Assembly: GCA_041665525.1 (NCBI GenBank)
Contig: JBAYIS010000003.1
Coordinates: forward strand, 62,001 to 126,000
Reading direction: 5' to 3'
Source: UBA8401 sp041665525
GTDB lineage: Bacteria > Bacteroidota > Ignavibacteria > UBA10030 > UBA8401
DNA length: 64,000 nucleotides
The translations under genes and the position numbers were made by a program. The notes below the pieces were generated by a model. That model was not told the DNA's origin. It worked only from the letters and a program-made list of their open reading frames with translations, and searched no databases. Shown here one piece after another: positions 35,928-44,748 of this stretch (the stretch's first letter is position 1; every line of letters starts with the position of its first letter).

Positions 35928-36845
35928 TTAGGGATATGGGAGGACTGCAAATTGTCTGGTGTACATATTCGTCACGCCCACCACGCCATAACCGCCGGAA
36001 ACATTCGAATAGTCCGGTTCATCCAGCCGTAAGGTTGCTCCGCCGGGGTAATTATTTGCAACACTGAAGTAGGTGTAAAGTGCATTGTCGAACTGATAGA
36101 GTTTGAAAACTGCCTGGACAAAACGTACCGTATCCAGCGGATTGGATCGGATCTCATCAATAGCCTGCTTATAGGTTTGCAGTGAAAATGTTTTGCGGAT
36201 TGCATCGGTTCCTGCCGCAGGAGTAACGGATGGAAAATATTTTCCGTTTGCCGTATACGCGGTCGGGACTTCAAATGTCTTTCTGATCCAGTTCCCATTC
36301 CGGAGCAATTCATAGTCGAGATTGAACAGCAGCAAATACGATCCGACATTTTTCCCAAGGTACATATCAAAACTAATATCATCCTTTGCCAACGAATTTA
36401 AGAACGGATCAGTATTCACCTGCAACAAATATCCGTTCCCAATTCCGGCGAATGTGGTGTTTACCTCGGGATATCCCGCCGCTTGAACAGCGAGCCGATA
36501 GGAATGATCGGTTTTTACGGGAAGTTGATAATGCACATACGTCCGGATCTGCTGCATCCCGGCAGAAGTCTGCACAGTGATTATTGTATCGTGGAACGTA
36601 TACGACAAAGTATCGCTGGTGACGACAACCGTTGCACCGGTAATCACTGTAGACGGCAGTGAAACATTTGGATTGTAGGTTTCCGGATCCACTGTTGAGG
36701 TGATGCGAATATACTGAGTATCGGTATTTGCAGAAAAAACAGAATAGACTACCAGTCGGCGTTCGTACGTACCATTGGGTGAAAACGACTCGTTGCAACC
36801 GGTTACCAGTAATGCACTAAGGATGCAGAATAAAAAAGCTTTCAC
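35928..36845 (-). CDS. DUF4249-family outer-membrane-associated lipoprotein
   Basis: 305 aa with a lipoprotein signal (SALLVTGC, lipidated Cys at residue 17). The start codon is GTG; it shares its first G with the TAG stop of the preceding TonB receptor gene (TAGTG), so translation is coupled. The rest is strand-rich and matches DUF4249 in overall pattern (RLVVYSVFSANTDTQYIRIT near the N-terminus). DUF4249 proteins typically accompany TonB-dependent receptors in Bacteroidota, perhaps as ligand-binding or lid components. The ligand is unknown. Confidence 0.8.
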   Translation of the reverse strand: MKAFLFCILSALLVTGCNESFSPNGTYERRLVVYSVFSANTDTQYIRITSTVDPETYNPNVSLPSTVITGATVVVTSDTLSYTFHDTIITVQTSAGMQQIRTYVHYQLPVKTDHSYRLAVQAAGYPEVNTTFAGIGNGYLLQVNTDPFLNSLAKDDISFDMYLGKNVGSYLLLFNLDYELLRNGNWIRKTFEVPTAYTANGKYFPSVTPAAGTDAIRKTFSLQTYKQAIDEIRSNPLDTVRFVQAVFKLYQFDNALYTYFSVANNYPGGATLRLDEPDYSNVSGGYGVVGVTNMYTRQFAVLPYP

Positions 36846-39073
36846 TAAAACTCCACTTTAAGAAATGCTGTCGGCAGAAACGGCAGCATCGATATTGACT
36901 GCAGCGTTTTCCGGTCGTAATACAGAATATTCTTGTTGTTGTACACATTCACGATATTGATTCCGCAGTTCCCATTCAGGAAATCAGTTCTCACATTATA
37001 CGTGAGGGTAAGATCCAGGCGGTGATATGCCGGGAGCCGGGCAGCATTTTTTTCGCCAAGAATAGTGTAAGGAGATCCTGGTTCACCGATCGAAGTATTT
37101 CGACCGATATCTGAAAATGTCATCCGGTTATAGATTCCGATTGTTTGACTGTATGCATATCCCGTCCCATACTCCCACCGGAAGGAAATGTCAAAATTGT
37201 CAGATAATCGCGTAATATTCAACAAATTTACCGAATGCCGCCTGTCGTACCTCGGTGCATAAGTAAAATCATTAATCGAAACAGATGTCCACCCGATTGT
37301 ATAGGATAAATACAGGTCCATGAAATCGTACTTATACCGCAACAATGTTTCAACGCCGTACGATTGACCGGTGCCATTTACATAATCCGGATCCCAGGCA
37401 AACTGTTTGTTCTTGTTATACAGCACCAATGACGTAAAATCTTTATAGTATGCCTGAATGCTGGAGGATAATTCTGCAAAGAGATTGCCGTCGATTCCTG
37501 CTGTATAATGAATCGCTTTTTCCGGTACATTCTGTGAAGGGATATATATCCACGCTTCGAACAGCGAAATCACATCATCTTCGTTGCTGATCGTGATCAA
37601 TTTTTGAGTAAAGATTCCAAAGGATAATTTGAACCGCCATTCATCAAAGAATCGGTAACTGAGATTGACCCGTGGTTGCAGCGAAGAGGTCATATCCTTT
37701 CCGCTGAGAAGTGAGAGGATGTCCGAATGAACTCCGATATCCGATTTCAACTTGTCGGAATTCAGCTGATACCGGAACCAGGCGGAAATCTCCGCGGCGG
37801 CATCATCCAGCTTCATCGTAACATTCGATGGCAATTCAAAATTATATTTGTAACTAATACCGCTCACGTCAAAACCGACGAATAACAGGTCGCTTGATTC
37901 AGTATAGATCGTCAGATCCGTCCGTATTCCGAAATCGTTGATGGACGATTCCGCCGAACGTGCAATCGATGATTGTTTCGCATCCCTGGTAATACTGAAA
38001 TTGCTCGAATACAGAACTGTCTCAAAATAGACCCTGTCCTGGATCAGGTCCGACACTTTGAAGGAAAATGCATTGGTATTCCACCGATGATCCGGTTCAG
38101 CCGCATCCGATGAAACGACATCGTCATTGCTCATGAACAGCGTACCGCTGTATTTGCCGTAATCCTCGGTACCAAAATTTGCTTTCGCAATGAGATCATA
38201 GAACGAGATCGGCGGGGGATTCCGCAGGAACTTGTTGAATGTATCAGAGAACAACGATTTCCTGCCACTGATGAGCCAACTGTTCCGTCCCGAAATCGGA
38301 CCTTCCAGCATCACTTTGCCGGAAATGAAGTTTATATTGGCATTGCCATGCACCCCGGAAGTGTTTCCATCCTGTGATTGAACATTGACGACCGATGACA
38401 ACCGTCCACCATATCCTGCCGGAAATGATCCGGTATATACTTCCGCGGTTCGTACGATGTCGGGATCGAAGATACTGTATATCCCGAAGGCATGATATGG
38501 ATTATAGATTTTCATGCCATCAAAAAGGATCAGGTTCTGGTCTCCGGCACCGCCGCGCACATAAAATTTGGATGTGACATCAGAAGAGGAAACAATTCCC
38601 GGAAGGATTTGAAGAGAGCGCAGCAGGTCTCCTTGTGCAGCAGCCGGAATCCGTTGCAGTTCTTGTTGTCCAAGCACATGCGTGCTTGTATTGATCTCCG
38701 ATAGTTCGGACTTTCTACCGCCGATTACAACTACTTCTCCAACCTCCACCGGACGCGGCAATAACTGGAAGTCGACAGAAACAGGATTTTTACCCAATAC
38801 CCGTACTTTAACCACTTTCGAGATATAGCCGATTGATGATGCAGTAATCTCATAGGTGCCCCATGAGAGTCCGCCGATGAGATAAAATCCGTTCGAATTC
38901 GTCCCGACTCCGCGGTTCGCACCAATCACGGTGATTGTCGCAAACGGGATCTTTTCCCCGCTGGTACTATCCTCAACAACACCTCGAATATCGGTCTTCT
39001 GTGCAATTGAGAGTTGAACGAAGAGAAGAACTGCAAGGACGAAGAGTATCGCGGTACGATTCATCAACTCCAT
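36845..39073 (-). CDS. TonB-dependent outer-membrane receptor with carboxypeptidase-like N-domain
   Basis: 742 aa. A signal peptide (about 1-24) is followed by a CarboxypepD_reg-like domain (about 27-105), a plug domain (about 120-230, with GGAGDQNLILFDGMKIYNPYH) and a long beta-barrel ending in Phe (FLKVEF). There is no SusD partner; the partner is the DUF4249 lipoprotein downstream. That pairing is common in Bacteroidota, with unknown substrates. The start overlaps the end of pcm by 10 bases. The gene is wedged between housekeeping genes pcm and miaA rather than in a nutrient-uptake locus. Confidence 0.9.
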   Translation of the reverse strand: MELMNRTAILFVLAVLLFVQLSIAQKTDIRGVVEDSTSGEKIPFATITVIGANRGVGTNSNGFYLIGGLSWGTYEITASSIGYISKVVKVRVLGKNPVSVDFQLLPRPVEVGEVVVIGGRKSELSEINTSTHVLGQQELQRIPAAAQGDLLRSLQILPGIVSSSDVTSKFYVRGGAGDQNLILFDGMKIYNPYHAFGIYSIFDPDIVRTAEVYTGSFPAGYGGRLSSVVNVQSQDGNTSGVHGNANINFISGKVMLEGPISGRNSWLISGRKSLFSDTFNKFLRNPPPISFYDLIAKANFGTEDYGKYSGTLFMSNDDVVSSDAAEPDHRWNTNAFSFKVSDLIQDRVYFETVLYSSNFSITRDAKQSSIARSAESSINDFGIRTDLTIYTESSDLLFVGFDVSGISYKYNFELPSNVTMKLDDAAAEISAWFRYQLNSDKLKSDIGVHSDILSLLSGKDMTSSLQPRVNLSYRFFDEWRFKLSFGIFTQKLITISNEDDVISLFEAWIYIPSQNVPEKAIHYTAGIDGNLFAELSSSIQAYYKDFTSLVLYNKNKQFAWDPDYVNGTGQSYGVETLLRYKYDFMDLYLSYTIGWTSVSINDFTYAPRYDRRHSVNLLNITRLSDNFDISFRWEYGTGYAYSQTIGIYNRMTFSDIGRNTSIGEPGSPYTILGEKNAARLPAYHRLDLTLTYNVRTDFLNGNCGINIVNVYNNKNILYYDRKTLQSISMLPFLPTAFLKVEF

Positions 39074-39699
39074 CCGTTCTTTCCGATCAGCGGTACAAAC
39101 TTGAAACCTTCAACGATTTCTTTTTTAAGAACTCCGTTCACCTTTACTCCAATCACCAATTCCTGAGTATCGCGGCCGCCAACAGGAATTGCCAGACGCC
39201 CACCCTCTTTCAACTGTTGCACTAATGCCTCCGGTATATGCGGTGCACCTGCTGTTACAATAATGCCGTCATACGGTGCATGGTCCTTCCAGCCAACAGT
39301 TCCGTCCCCTCCCTTCGAAGCGATCCGTAAGTTCAATGTATCAAATATCTTACGGGCATTATGAAGAAGACTCAAATGTCGTTCAATGGTGAAGACCCGA
39401 CAACCCATTGTCGCAAGTACAGCGGCTTGATATCCAGAACCGGTTCCGACTTCAAGAACTTTTGCATCTTTTGTCAATTGCAAAGATTGCGACATGAACG
39501 CAACCGTATACGGCTGCGAGATCGTTTGTTCGGCGCCGATGGGAAGCGCATTATCTTCATAGGCACGATTGATGAACATTTGATCGACGAACAGATGCCT
39601 CTCTACCGAGGACATTGCGCTGAGCACATGTTCATCTGTAATCCCTTTCTTTCGTAACGCTTCGATCAATTCCTGACGTTCTGTTTCAAATCTTCCCAT
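39064..39699 (-). CDS. pcm: Protein-L-isoaspartate O-methyltransferase
   Basis: 211 aa, the usual length. The family signature is present: RHLFVDQMFINRAYEDNALP, GAEQTISQPYTVAFM, and the SAM-binding EVGTGSGYQAAVLA, then TAGAPHIPEALVQQL. The enzyme repairs isoaspartyl residues in aged proteins. It starts one base after the stop of the glycosyltransferase gene and overlaps the TonB receptor start. Confidence 0.95.
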   Translation of the reverse strand: MGRFETERQELIEALRKKGITDEHVLSAMSSVERHLFVDQMFINRAYEDNALPIGAEQTISQPYTVAFMSQSLQLTKDAKVLEVGTGSGYQAAVLATMGCRVFTIERHLSLLHNARKIFDTLNLRIASKGGDGTVGWKDHAPYDGIIVTAGAPHIPEALVQQLKEGGRLAIPVGGRDTQELVIGVKVNGVLKKEIVEGFKFVPLIGKNGWS

Positions 39700-39700
39700 A

Positions 39701-40366
39701 TTAATACTGTTTCAATAATACTTTGATAAAATTCATTGTAGTACGTACGTGTTTCATATTACTCTTTTCCCCGGCATAGATCGTTGCGATCGGAATGGCA
39801 TCGAACGAGAATCCTGCCGCGGCGGCTTTGATTAGAAATTCCGTTTCCGCTTCGAATCCTTCCGATCGAACTGATATTTTTTCCAACACCCTGCGGGTAA
39901 TGAACCGAAAACCGGATTGACTGTCCTTGATGATTGCGCCAGTACGCAATCGAACCATTGCTGTCGTCAGTGTATTCGAAAGCAGTCGATGAACCGGCAT
40001 ACCGGCTGTGTTGTGGAGTCTGTTTCCGATAATGATATCTCTATTTCCCTTGCTGTGACAGGATATGAAATTCGGAATTTCTTCCGGTTGATGTTGCAGG
40101 TCTGCATCCATAGTAATAACGGCATCAAAATCGTTCTGCAGTACATATTGAAACCCGGTCTGCAATGCTGCACCTTTCCCTTTGTTGTGTTCATGGGAAA
40201 TGACCTTCACACCAATTCGTCCGGCAGTTTCGCGTGTCTGATCCGTCGAACCATCGTTAACAACAATGATCTTCTCTTTCGAAATTACTGCGAGCGTCCG
40301 TTCGAGCAGTTCGGGGAGTGAAACAGCGGCATTATACGAAGGGATGACAACTGCGACATTCATCAC
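39701..40366 (-). CDS. Family 2 glycosyltransferase (polyprenyl-phosphate sugar transferase type)
   Basis: 221 aa, a GT-A fold without membrane helices. Motifs are VVIPSYNAAVSLPELL, VVNDGSTDQT, the metal-binding MDADLQHQPEEI, and SQSGFRFITRRVL. This is the soluble dolichyl-phosphate mannose synthase/DPMS-like subgroup, which loads a sugar onto undecaprenyl phosphate. The acceptor and sugar cannot be assigned. The start overlaps cdaA by 4 bases (ATGA). Confidence 0.9.
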   Translation of the reverse strand: MMNVAVVIPSYNAAVSLPELLERTLAVISKEKIIVVNDGSTDQTRETAGRIGVKVISHEHNKGKGAALQTGFQYVLQNDFDAVITMDADLQHQPEEIPNFISCHSKGNRDIIIGNRLHNTAGMPVHRLLSNTLTTAMVRLRTGAIIKDSQSGFRFITRRVLEKISVRSEGFEAETEFLIKAAAAGFSFDAIPIATIYAGEKSNMKHVRTTMNFIKVLLKQY

Positions 40367-41175
40367 TGCGGACGAATTGCCTCCTTTACATTCTGCATCG
40401 TTCGTTGAACGGAAAGAACCAGCCGTTCCCGGAGTTCTTTCCGGAGATCTTTTACTGCTATCTTGTACTGCAGTTCGCCGTTGTCGGCTATCGAAATTGC
40501 CCCGGTCTCTTCAGAAACGATTACTGCCACTGCATCCGTTTGTTCCGTGATCCCCAAACCCGCCCGATGCCTGGTTCCGAGAGCAAGATCTCCGATGCGG
40601 GTCGTGGATGAAAGTGGAAGCGTACAGCGCGCCGCTTCGATGATACGGTCATTCACAATTACCGCACCGTCATGCAGCGGTGAACGAGGATTAAAGATGG
40701 AGAGCAGCAGCGCACGGCTGATCTGGGCACCTAATGCGATTCCTGTTTCGACAAAGGATTTCATTCCGGTGCCCCGCGCGATAATAATTAATGCTCCCTG
40801 TTTCTTTTTAGAGAGTTCAAGCGCCGTAGCGGAAATCTCTTCAATCGATTCCGTTACATTGAGCCGCAGAAATAATCGAACCAACCTGTTCCGGGCTATG
40901 GTGGAAAGCAACCGCCGAATCTCCGGTTGGAAAATGATTATGAATGCCACCACCCAGATATCCGTCAGTGTCCGTAGAATCCACCCCATAGCTTTCAGAT
41001 TGGACGTCTGCGCTATCAATGATAACAGCACGATCACCACAAGTCCGATCAAGATCTGCGCACCAATGGTCCCCCGCATCCCCCGGTACAATTGATAAAA
41101 GATAATGGCTACCAGAAGGATGTCAATAACATCCACAACGGTGACCGCGAGAAAACCGACTTTAAATAGTTCCAT
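40363..41175 (-). CDS. cdaA: Diadenylate cyclase CdaA (c-di-AMP synthase)
   Basis: 270 aa. Three membrane helices (about 10-30, 38-56, 68-85) precede a DAC domain (about 110-240) with the DGA motif at 169-171 and RHR at 202-204. The RHR is followed by AG rather than the commoner AA/AAL. CdaA makes c-di-AMP from two ATP to control potassium and osmolyte transport. It follows folP with a one-base overlap, an arrangement I know from Bacteroidota. No phosphodiesterase (GdpP/DhhP) is in the window. Confidence 0.94.
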   Translation of the reverse strand: MELFKVGFLAVTVVDVIDILLVAIIFYQLYRGMRGTIGAQILIGLVVIVLLSLIAQTSNLKAMGWILRTLTDIWVVAFIIIFQPEIRRLLSTIARNRLVRLFLRLNVTESIEEISATALELSKKKQGALIIIARGTGMKSFVETGIALGAQISRALLLSIFNPRSPLHDGAVIVNDRIIEAARCTLPLSSTTRIGDLALGTRHRAGLGITEQTDAVAVIVSEETGAISIADNGELQYKIAVKDLRKELRERLVLSVQRTMQNVKEAIRPQ

Positions 41176-42044
41176 TATTGTGCATAGAGAATTGCATCGA
41201 TGATCATTGCAACACGTTTCATTGCCTTCACATCGTGTACACGAATGATATTTACGCCGTTCATGATTGCTGCAGCGACGGATGCTGCCGTGCCCTCTAA
41301 TCGATCATCAACAGAAGCATTCAAAATTTTCCCTATAAATCCTTTCCGCGATGTGCCTATTAATATTGGAAGCTCCATGCAGCAAAATTCATCAAGATGT
41401 TTTAAAAGTGAAAGATTGTGATCAAGATTCTTTCCGAATCCTATTCCTGGATCGATAATAATATTCCGCACACCGGCGTTCCTTGCTTTTTCTACTGATT
41501 GCTGCAATTCGGAATACACTTCCTTCACAACATCCGTGTACTGCGGATTCGCCTGCATCGTTTCCGGTGTTCCCTGGATATGCATGACGATAAGTGCGGC
41601 CTGATGCCGGGCGGCTACCGAAGCAATTTCTCCGTCAAATTTCAATCCGCTGATATCGTTGATGATGGATGCACCGGCCGCGACAGCTTGTTCCGCTACC
41701 ACGGATTTCGTCGTATCCACTGAGATAATAATATCTGAACGGTTTCGCAGACCTTCAATAACCGGAATGATCCTCTGCAATTCTTCGTCCAAAGTCACCG
41801 TGTGCGTTTCTCCATACACATCCTTTGGCCGCGTAGATTCCCCTCCGATATCGATGATGTCTGCACCTTCGTCAATCATCTCCAGTCCCCTCGCAACTGC
41901 AGCATCGACATAGAGATATTTTCCGCCGTCTGAAAATGAATCTGGAGTAACATTCAGGATGCCCATCACATACGTCCGACGGGAGAGGTCAAGTGTCGTC
42001 CTCCCGATCTCAAGCGGATGTTGATATCTGGAAACTTCTTTCAT
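41175..42044 (-). CDS. folP: Dihydropteroate synthase
   Basis: 289 aa from the ATG at 42044. The frame is open to a GTG at 42107, but that codon is only 6-10 bases from the terminator of the upstream gene, leaving no room for a promoter or leader. Motifs are MGILNVTPDSFSDGG, IDIGGESTRP, DISG and IDPGIGFGK. The enzyme joins 4-aminobenzoate to the pterin pyrophosphate in folate synthesis. It is the first gene of the run folP-cdaA-GT2-pcm-TonB receptor-DUF4249-miaA. Confidence 0.95.
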   Translation of the reverse strand: MKEVSRYQHPLEIGRTTLDLSRRTYVMGILNVTPDSFSDGGKYLYVDAAVARGLEMIDEGADIIDIGGESTRPKDVYGETHTVTLDEELQRIIPVIEGLRNRSDIIISVDTTKSVVAEQAVAAGASIINDISGLKFDGEIASVAARHQAALIVMHIQGTPETMQANPQYTDVVKEVYSELQQSVEKARNAGVRNIIIDPGIGFGKNLDHNLSLLKHLDEFCCMELPILIGTSRKGFIGKILNASVDDRLEGTAASVAAAIMNGVNIIRVHDVKAMKRVAMIIDAILYAQ

Positions 42045-42112
42045 CTGGTTCAAAATATCGAATCGTTGATGGATATGCAAAAAGAAAAAACTTTCTCGGT
42101 ACGGCACAGAAC

Positions 42113-42141
42113 AAAAAACCCTCTGTGAATATCAGAGGGTT
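42113..42141 (-). terminator. Intrinsic terminator of the deoxyhypusine-synthase-like gene
   Basis: AACCCTCTG (42117-42125) pairs with CAGAGGGTT (42133-42141) around a 7-base loop. On the minus strand the stem is followed by TTTTTT (42113-42118 region). It lies 11 bases after the stop at 42152. Confidence 0.88.
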
Positions 42142-42151
42142 CTTCTATTTA

Positions 42152-43180
42152 TTATTTCTGGAATATCTTCGTCCATTCGTACTTCTTTCGCTTTTTCAGG
42201 TTGGCGTTGTGGTAGATATAACTGAAAATGAGCGGTACAACTGTCGTCGCTTCGGCATACACCATTTGTTCATGGGTTGTTTGCACTTTCCCCCAGGAAC
42301 TCGCTTCTTTCAGCGTTGAGGAAGAACAAGCACCGTCACGGACATCCGCCACAGTGATCTGGACCGCATATTGGTGCATCGGTACGTCAACTCCAAGGAC
42401 TTCTGCGCAGACAACCGTATCCTGGATGAAATTCTTTGGAACACCGCCGCCAATCATGAACAATCCGGATGTCTTGGCTTTCATCTTGATCTGTGTTAAT
42501 TCATAAAAATCTTTCACGGAATCGATGGTCATATACGGCTTTCCCGCTTTCATCCGTTCATGCTGATGTTTCACAAGACCGAATCCGGCCGACGAATCGG
42601 AAAATGCCGGACAGAAAATCGGAACATTGTTCTCATACGCCAGCTGGACGAGGGAGTTTTTCTTCTTTGCATTCTTCACACACCATTTTCCCATTTCATA
42701 GATGAATTCACGCGACGAATATGGACGCGGTTCGAGCGATTCAGCGATCGCAAAGATCGTACCGTCGCACACCTGCAGCGCCTTTTCGTCGATATAGGTA
42801 TCATAGATACGATCGACATAGTTGTTCCGCAGCATGTTGTCGTCGATGAATGGAGTTCCCTTGTAGTGTTTGAATCCAAGAGCTTCAAAGAAGTCCATAT
42901 CAACAATAGAGGCTCCGGTCGCAACAACCATATCCACCATGTTGTATTTGATCATGTCGGAATAGACATTCATACATCCGCCGGCACTGGTGCTTCCTGC
43001 GAGAACAAGAGCATTGGTACAACCGTTATGTTCGATCATCTTCTTGAAAATATCCGCAGCCCGTGCCGTATCGCGCGAACTGAAGGACATATCTCGCATT
43101 GCGTTGATAATCGTCGTTGAATCGAACGATGTGGCATCAACCTGTTTCACGACATCTTTTAATAGACCTTTTTTCTTCAT
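42152..43180 (-). CDS. Deoxyhypusine synthase family protein (bacterial DHS-like)
   Basis: 342 aa, near the length of eukaryal/archaeal deoxyhypusine synthase. The catalytic-lysine region is conserved: EASSWGKV with K298, matching the SWGK of the human enzyme. NAD-binding segments LAGSTSAGGCMNVYSD and VATGASIVDMDFFE are also present. Bacteria lack the eIF5A substrate, and related bacterial proteins have been linked to polyamine formation (homospermidine synthase-like), so the reaction here is uncertain. A strong AAGGAG lies eight bases before the ATG. The gene has its own terminator. An SMR exporter gene precedes it by 49 bases. Confidence 0.88.
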   Translation of the reverse strand: MKKKGLLKDVVKQVDATSFDSTTIINAMRDMSFSSRDTARAADIFKKMIEHNGCTNALVLAGSTSAGGCMNVYSDMIKYNMVDMVVATGASIVDMDFFEALGFKHYKGTPFIDDNMLRNNYVDRIYDTYIDEKALQVCDGTIFAIAESLEPRPYSSREFIYEMGKWCVKNAKKKNSLVQLAYENNVPIFCPAFSDSSAGFGLVKHQHERMKAGKPYMTIDSVKDFYELTQIKMKAKTSGLFMIGGGVPKNFIQDTVVCAEVLGVDVPMHQYAVQITVADVRDGACSSSTLKEASSWGKVQTTHEQMVYAEATTVVPLIFSYIYHNANLKKRKKYEWTKIFQK

Positions 43181-43229
43181 TGCATTTTCTCCTTTGTAAT
43201 AATGATAGAGTATGTGTTCCCGTAATTTT

Positions 43230-43559
43230 TCAGGATGCCGAAACGGCTTTCAATCCGATAATTGAGCCGATCAGTGTTGTTAGAAAAACAAGCCGCCAGA
43301 ATTCCGCCGGCTCCTTAAAGACAAAAATTCCTACTACTACCGTACCAATAGCACCGATGCCTGTCCAAACGGCATAGGCAGTGCCGATCGGCAGCGTCTG
43401 CACAGCTTTATATAATAACGCCATGCTGATCGATAGTGAGACGAAGAACCCGGCAAGCCACCATGCTGCTTCTGCACCGGTAGTTTCCTTTGCCTTTGCC
43501 AAACATGACGCAAAACCGGTTTCAAAGAATCCGGCGACAACGAGCATAATCCAATTCAT
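43230..43559 (-). CDS. sugE: Small multidrug-resistance family exporter (SugE/Gdx type)
   Basis: 109 aa with four predicted membrane helices. The essential E13 (GFFETGFAS) and the SugE/Gdx-type segment LPIGTAYAVWTGIGAIGTVVVG are present. Family members with this signature export guanidinium in exchange for protons; EmrE-type drug export is less likely. No guanidine riboswitch was recognised upstream. The next gene downstream (DHS-like) may be co-transcribed. Confidence 0.9.
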   Translation of the reverse strand: MNWIMLVVAGFFETGFASCLAKAKETTGAEAAWWLAGFFVSLSISMALLYKAVQTLPIGTAYAVWTGIGAIGTVVVGIFVFKEPAEFWRLVFLTTLIGSIIGLKAVSAS

Positions 43560-43779
43560 AGTACCTTGTCAGTGAAAGTGAATTGATGTACGTTTTGAAA
43601 AACTATTGAGAGAAAAATTAAATTATGAAGCGGAGTACCATTCCATTGCGTTGGTACTGTCGGAAAGGATATAGGACGAAATGTAGATCGTCTCAAGCAG
43701 ATGTAATATGATGGTATTGGTATTCAATGATATTGATGATTTCTTTACAAAGATACGATTTTTTCCGATGACTTCACAA

Positions 43780-44748
43780 TCAAAGATACCGGAGGTCAGG
43801 ATGCAGATACTGTTGCACATAGTCCTTTACCGATTCTTCCAGTGTTCGGAATTGGACAGGACATCCGGTGGATTGAAGTTTCATGATCGTTGCTTCTGTG
43901 TGATATTGATATGCAGAGCGGATTTCTTCCGGCATTTCGATGTATTCAATATTTGGGGTTGTTCCCAATGCTGAAAAGACCGCCCGGGCAAGATCGTTCC
44001 ATGTTCGTGCTTTACCTGTCCCAAGATTATAGATACCGTTCACTTTCGGCGTATTCAACAGCCACCAGAGCACCTCCGTACAGTCCTTTATATAAACAAA
44101 ATCCCGCACCTGCTCACCGTGTTTGTATTCCGGCAGGTAAGATTTGAACAGTTTAATTTTTCCGATTTCCTGAATCTGGTGATATGCTTTACAGACCAAG
44201 CTTTTCATATCTCCCTTGTGATACTCATTCGGGCCGAACACATTAAAGAATTTCACTCCCACCACTTTATTTTGAAGTCCGTGCTGCAGTACCCAAAGAT
44301 CCAACAGCTGTTTTGAATATCCGTACGCATTCATCGGTGCAAGCGTGGGTGAAACTGCGTCATCATCGGAAAAACCAAGTGAACCGTTACCGTAGGTAGC
44401 TCCGCTGCTGGCGTAGATGAATCTCACTTTTTTCCGCACAGCCCATTCGGCAAGAATTCGAGTGTACCGATAATTATTTTCCATCAAGTGATCGACATCT
44501 TTTTCCGTCGTTGATGAATTCGCCCCCATATGGATGATTGCGTCGATCTTCGGAAGGCGATCGTTCAGCAGCATTTCGATGAAATGATCTTTATGCACAT
44601 AATCCGTGAATCGTTTTCCGACAAGATTTTTCCATTTCGGTGAAACGCCCAGTTCATCAACGATGAGGATGTCGGTGACACCTTGTTCATTGAGTTTTGA
44701 GACCATTGCACTGCCAATAAATCCCGCTCCGCCGGTGACGATAATCAT
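43780..44748 (-). CDS. hldD: ADP-L-glycero-D-manno-heptose-6-epimerase
   Basis: 322 aa, a short-chain dehydrogenase-type epimerase. The Rossmann motif TGGAGFIG is at 5-12 and the catalytic pair is Y142...K146 (AYGYSK). DELGVSPKWKNLVGKRFTDYV near residue 31 is typical of HldD. The product feeds heptose into the lipopolysaccharide core, which supports a Gram-negative envelope. The ATG overlaps the metG stop by 4 bases. The 220-base gap that follows holds no convincing gene. Confidence 0.95.
   Translation of the reverse strand: MIIVTGGAGFIGSAMVSKLNEQGVTDILIVDELGVSPKWKNLVGKRFTDYVHKDHFIEMLLNDRLPKIDAIIHMGANSSTTEKDVDHLMENNYRYTRILAEWAVRKKVRFIYASSGATYGNGSLGFSDDDAVSPTLAPMNAYGYSKQLLDLWVLQHGLQNKVVGVKFFNVFGPNEYHKGDMKSLVCKAYHQIQEIGKIKLFKSYLPEYKHGEQVRDFVYIKDCTEVLWWLLNTPKVNGIYNLGTGKARTWNDLARAVFSALGTTPNIEYIEMPEEIRSAYQYHTEATIMKLQSTGCPVQFRTLEESVKDYVQQYLHPDLRYL

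Noticed and set aside
43560..43820. Small minus-strand frame of 65 aa and a possible guanidine riboswitch upstream of the SMR gene
   Set aside because: The frame overlaps hldD, has no ribosome site and no recognisable family. I could not find the conserved ykkC-type motifs.
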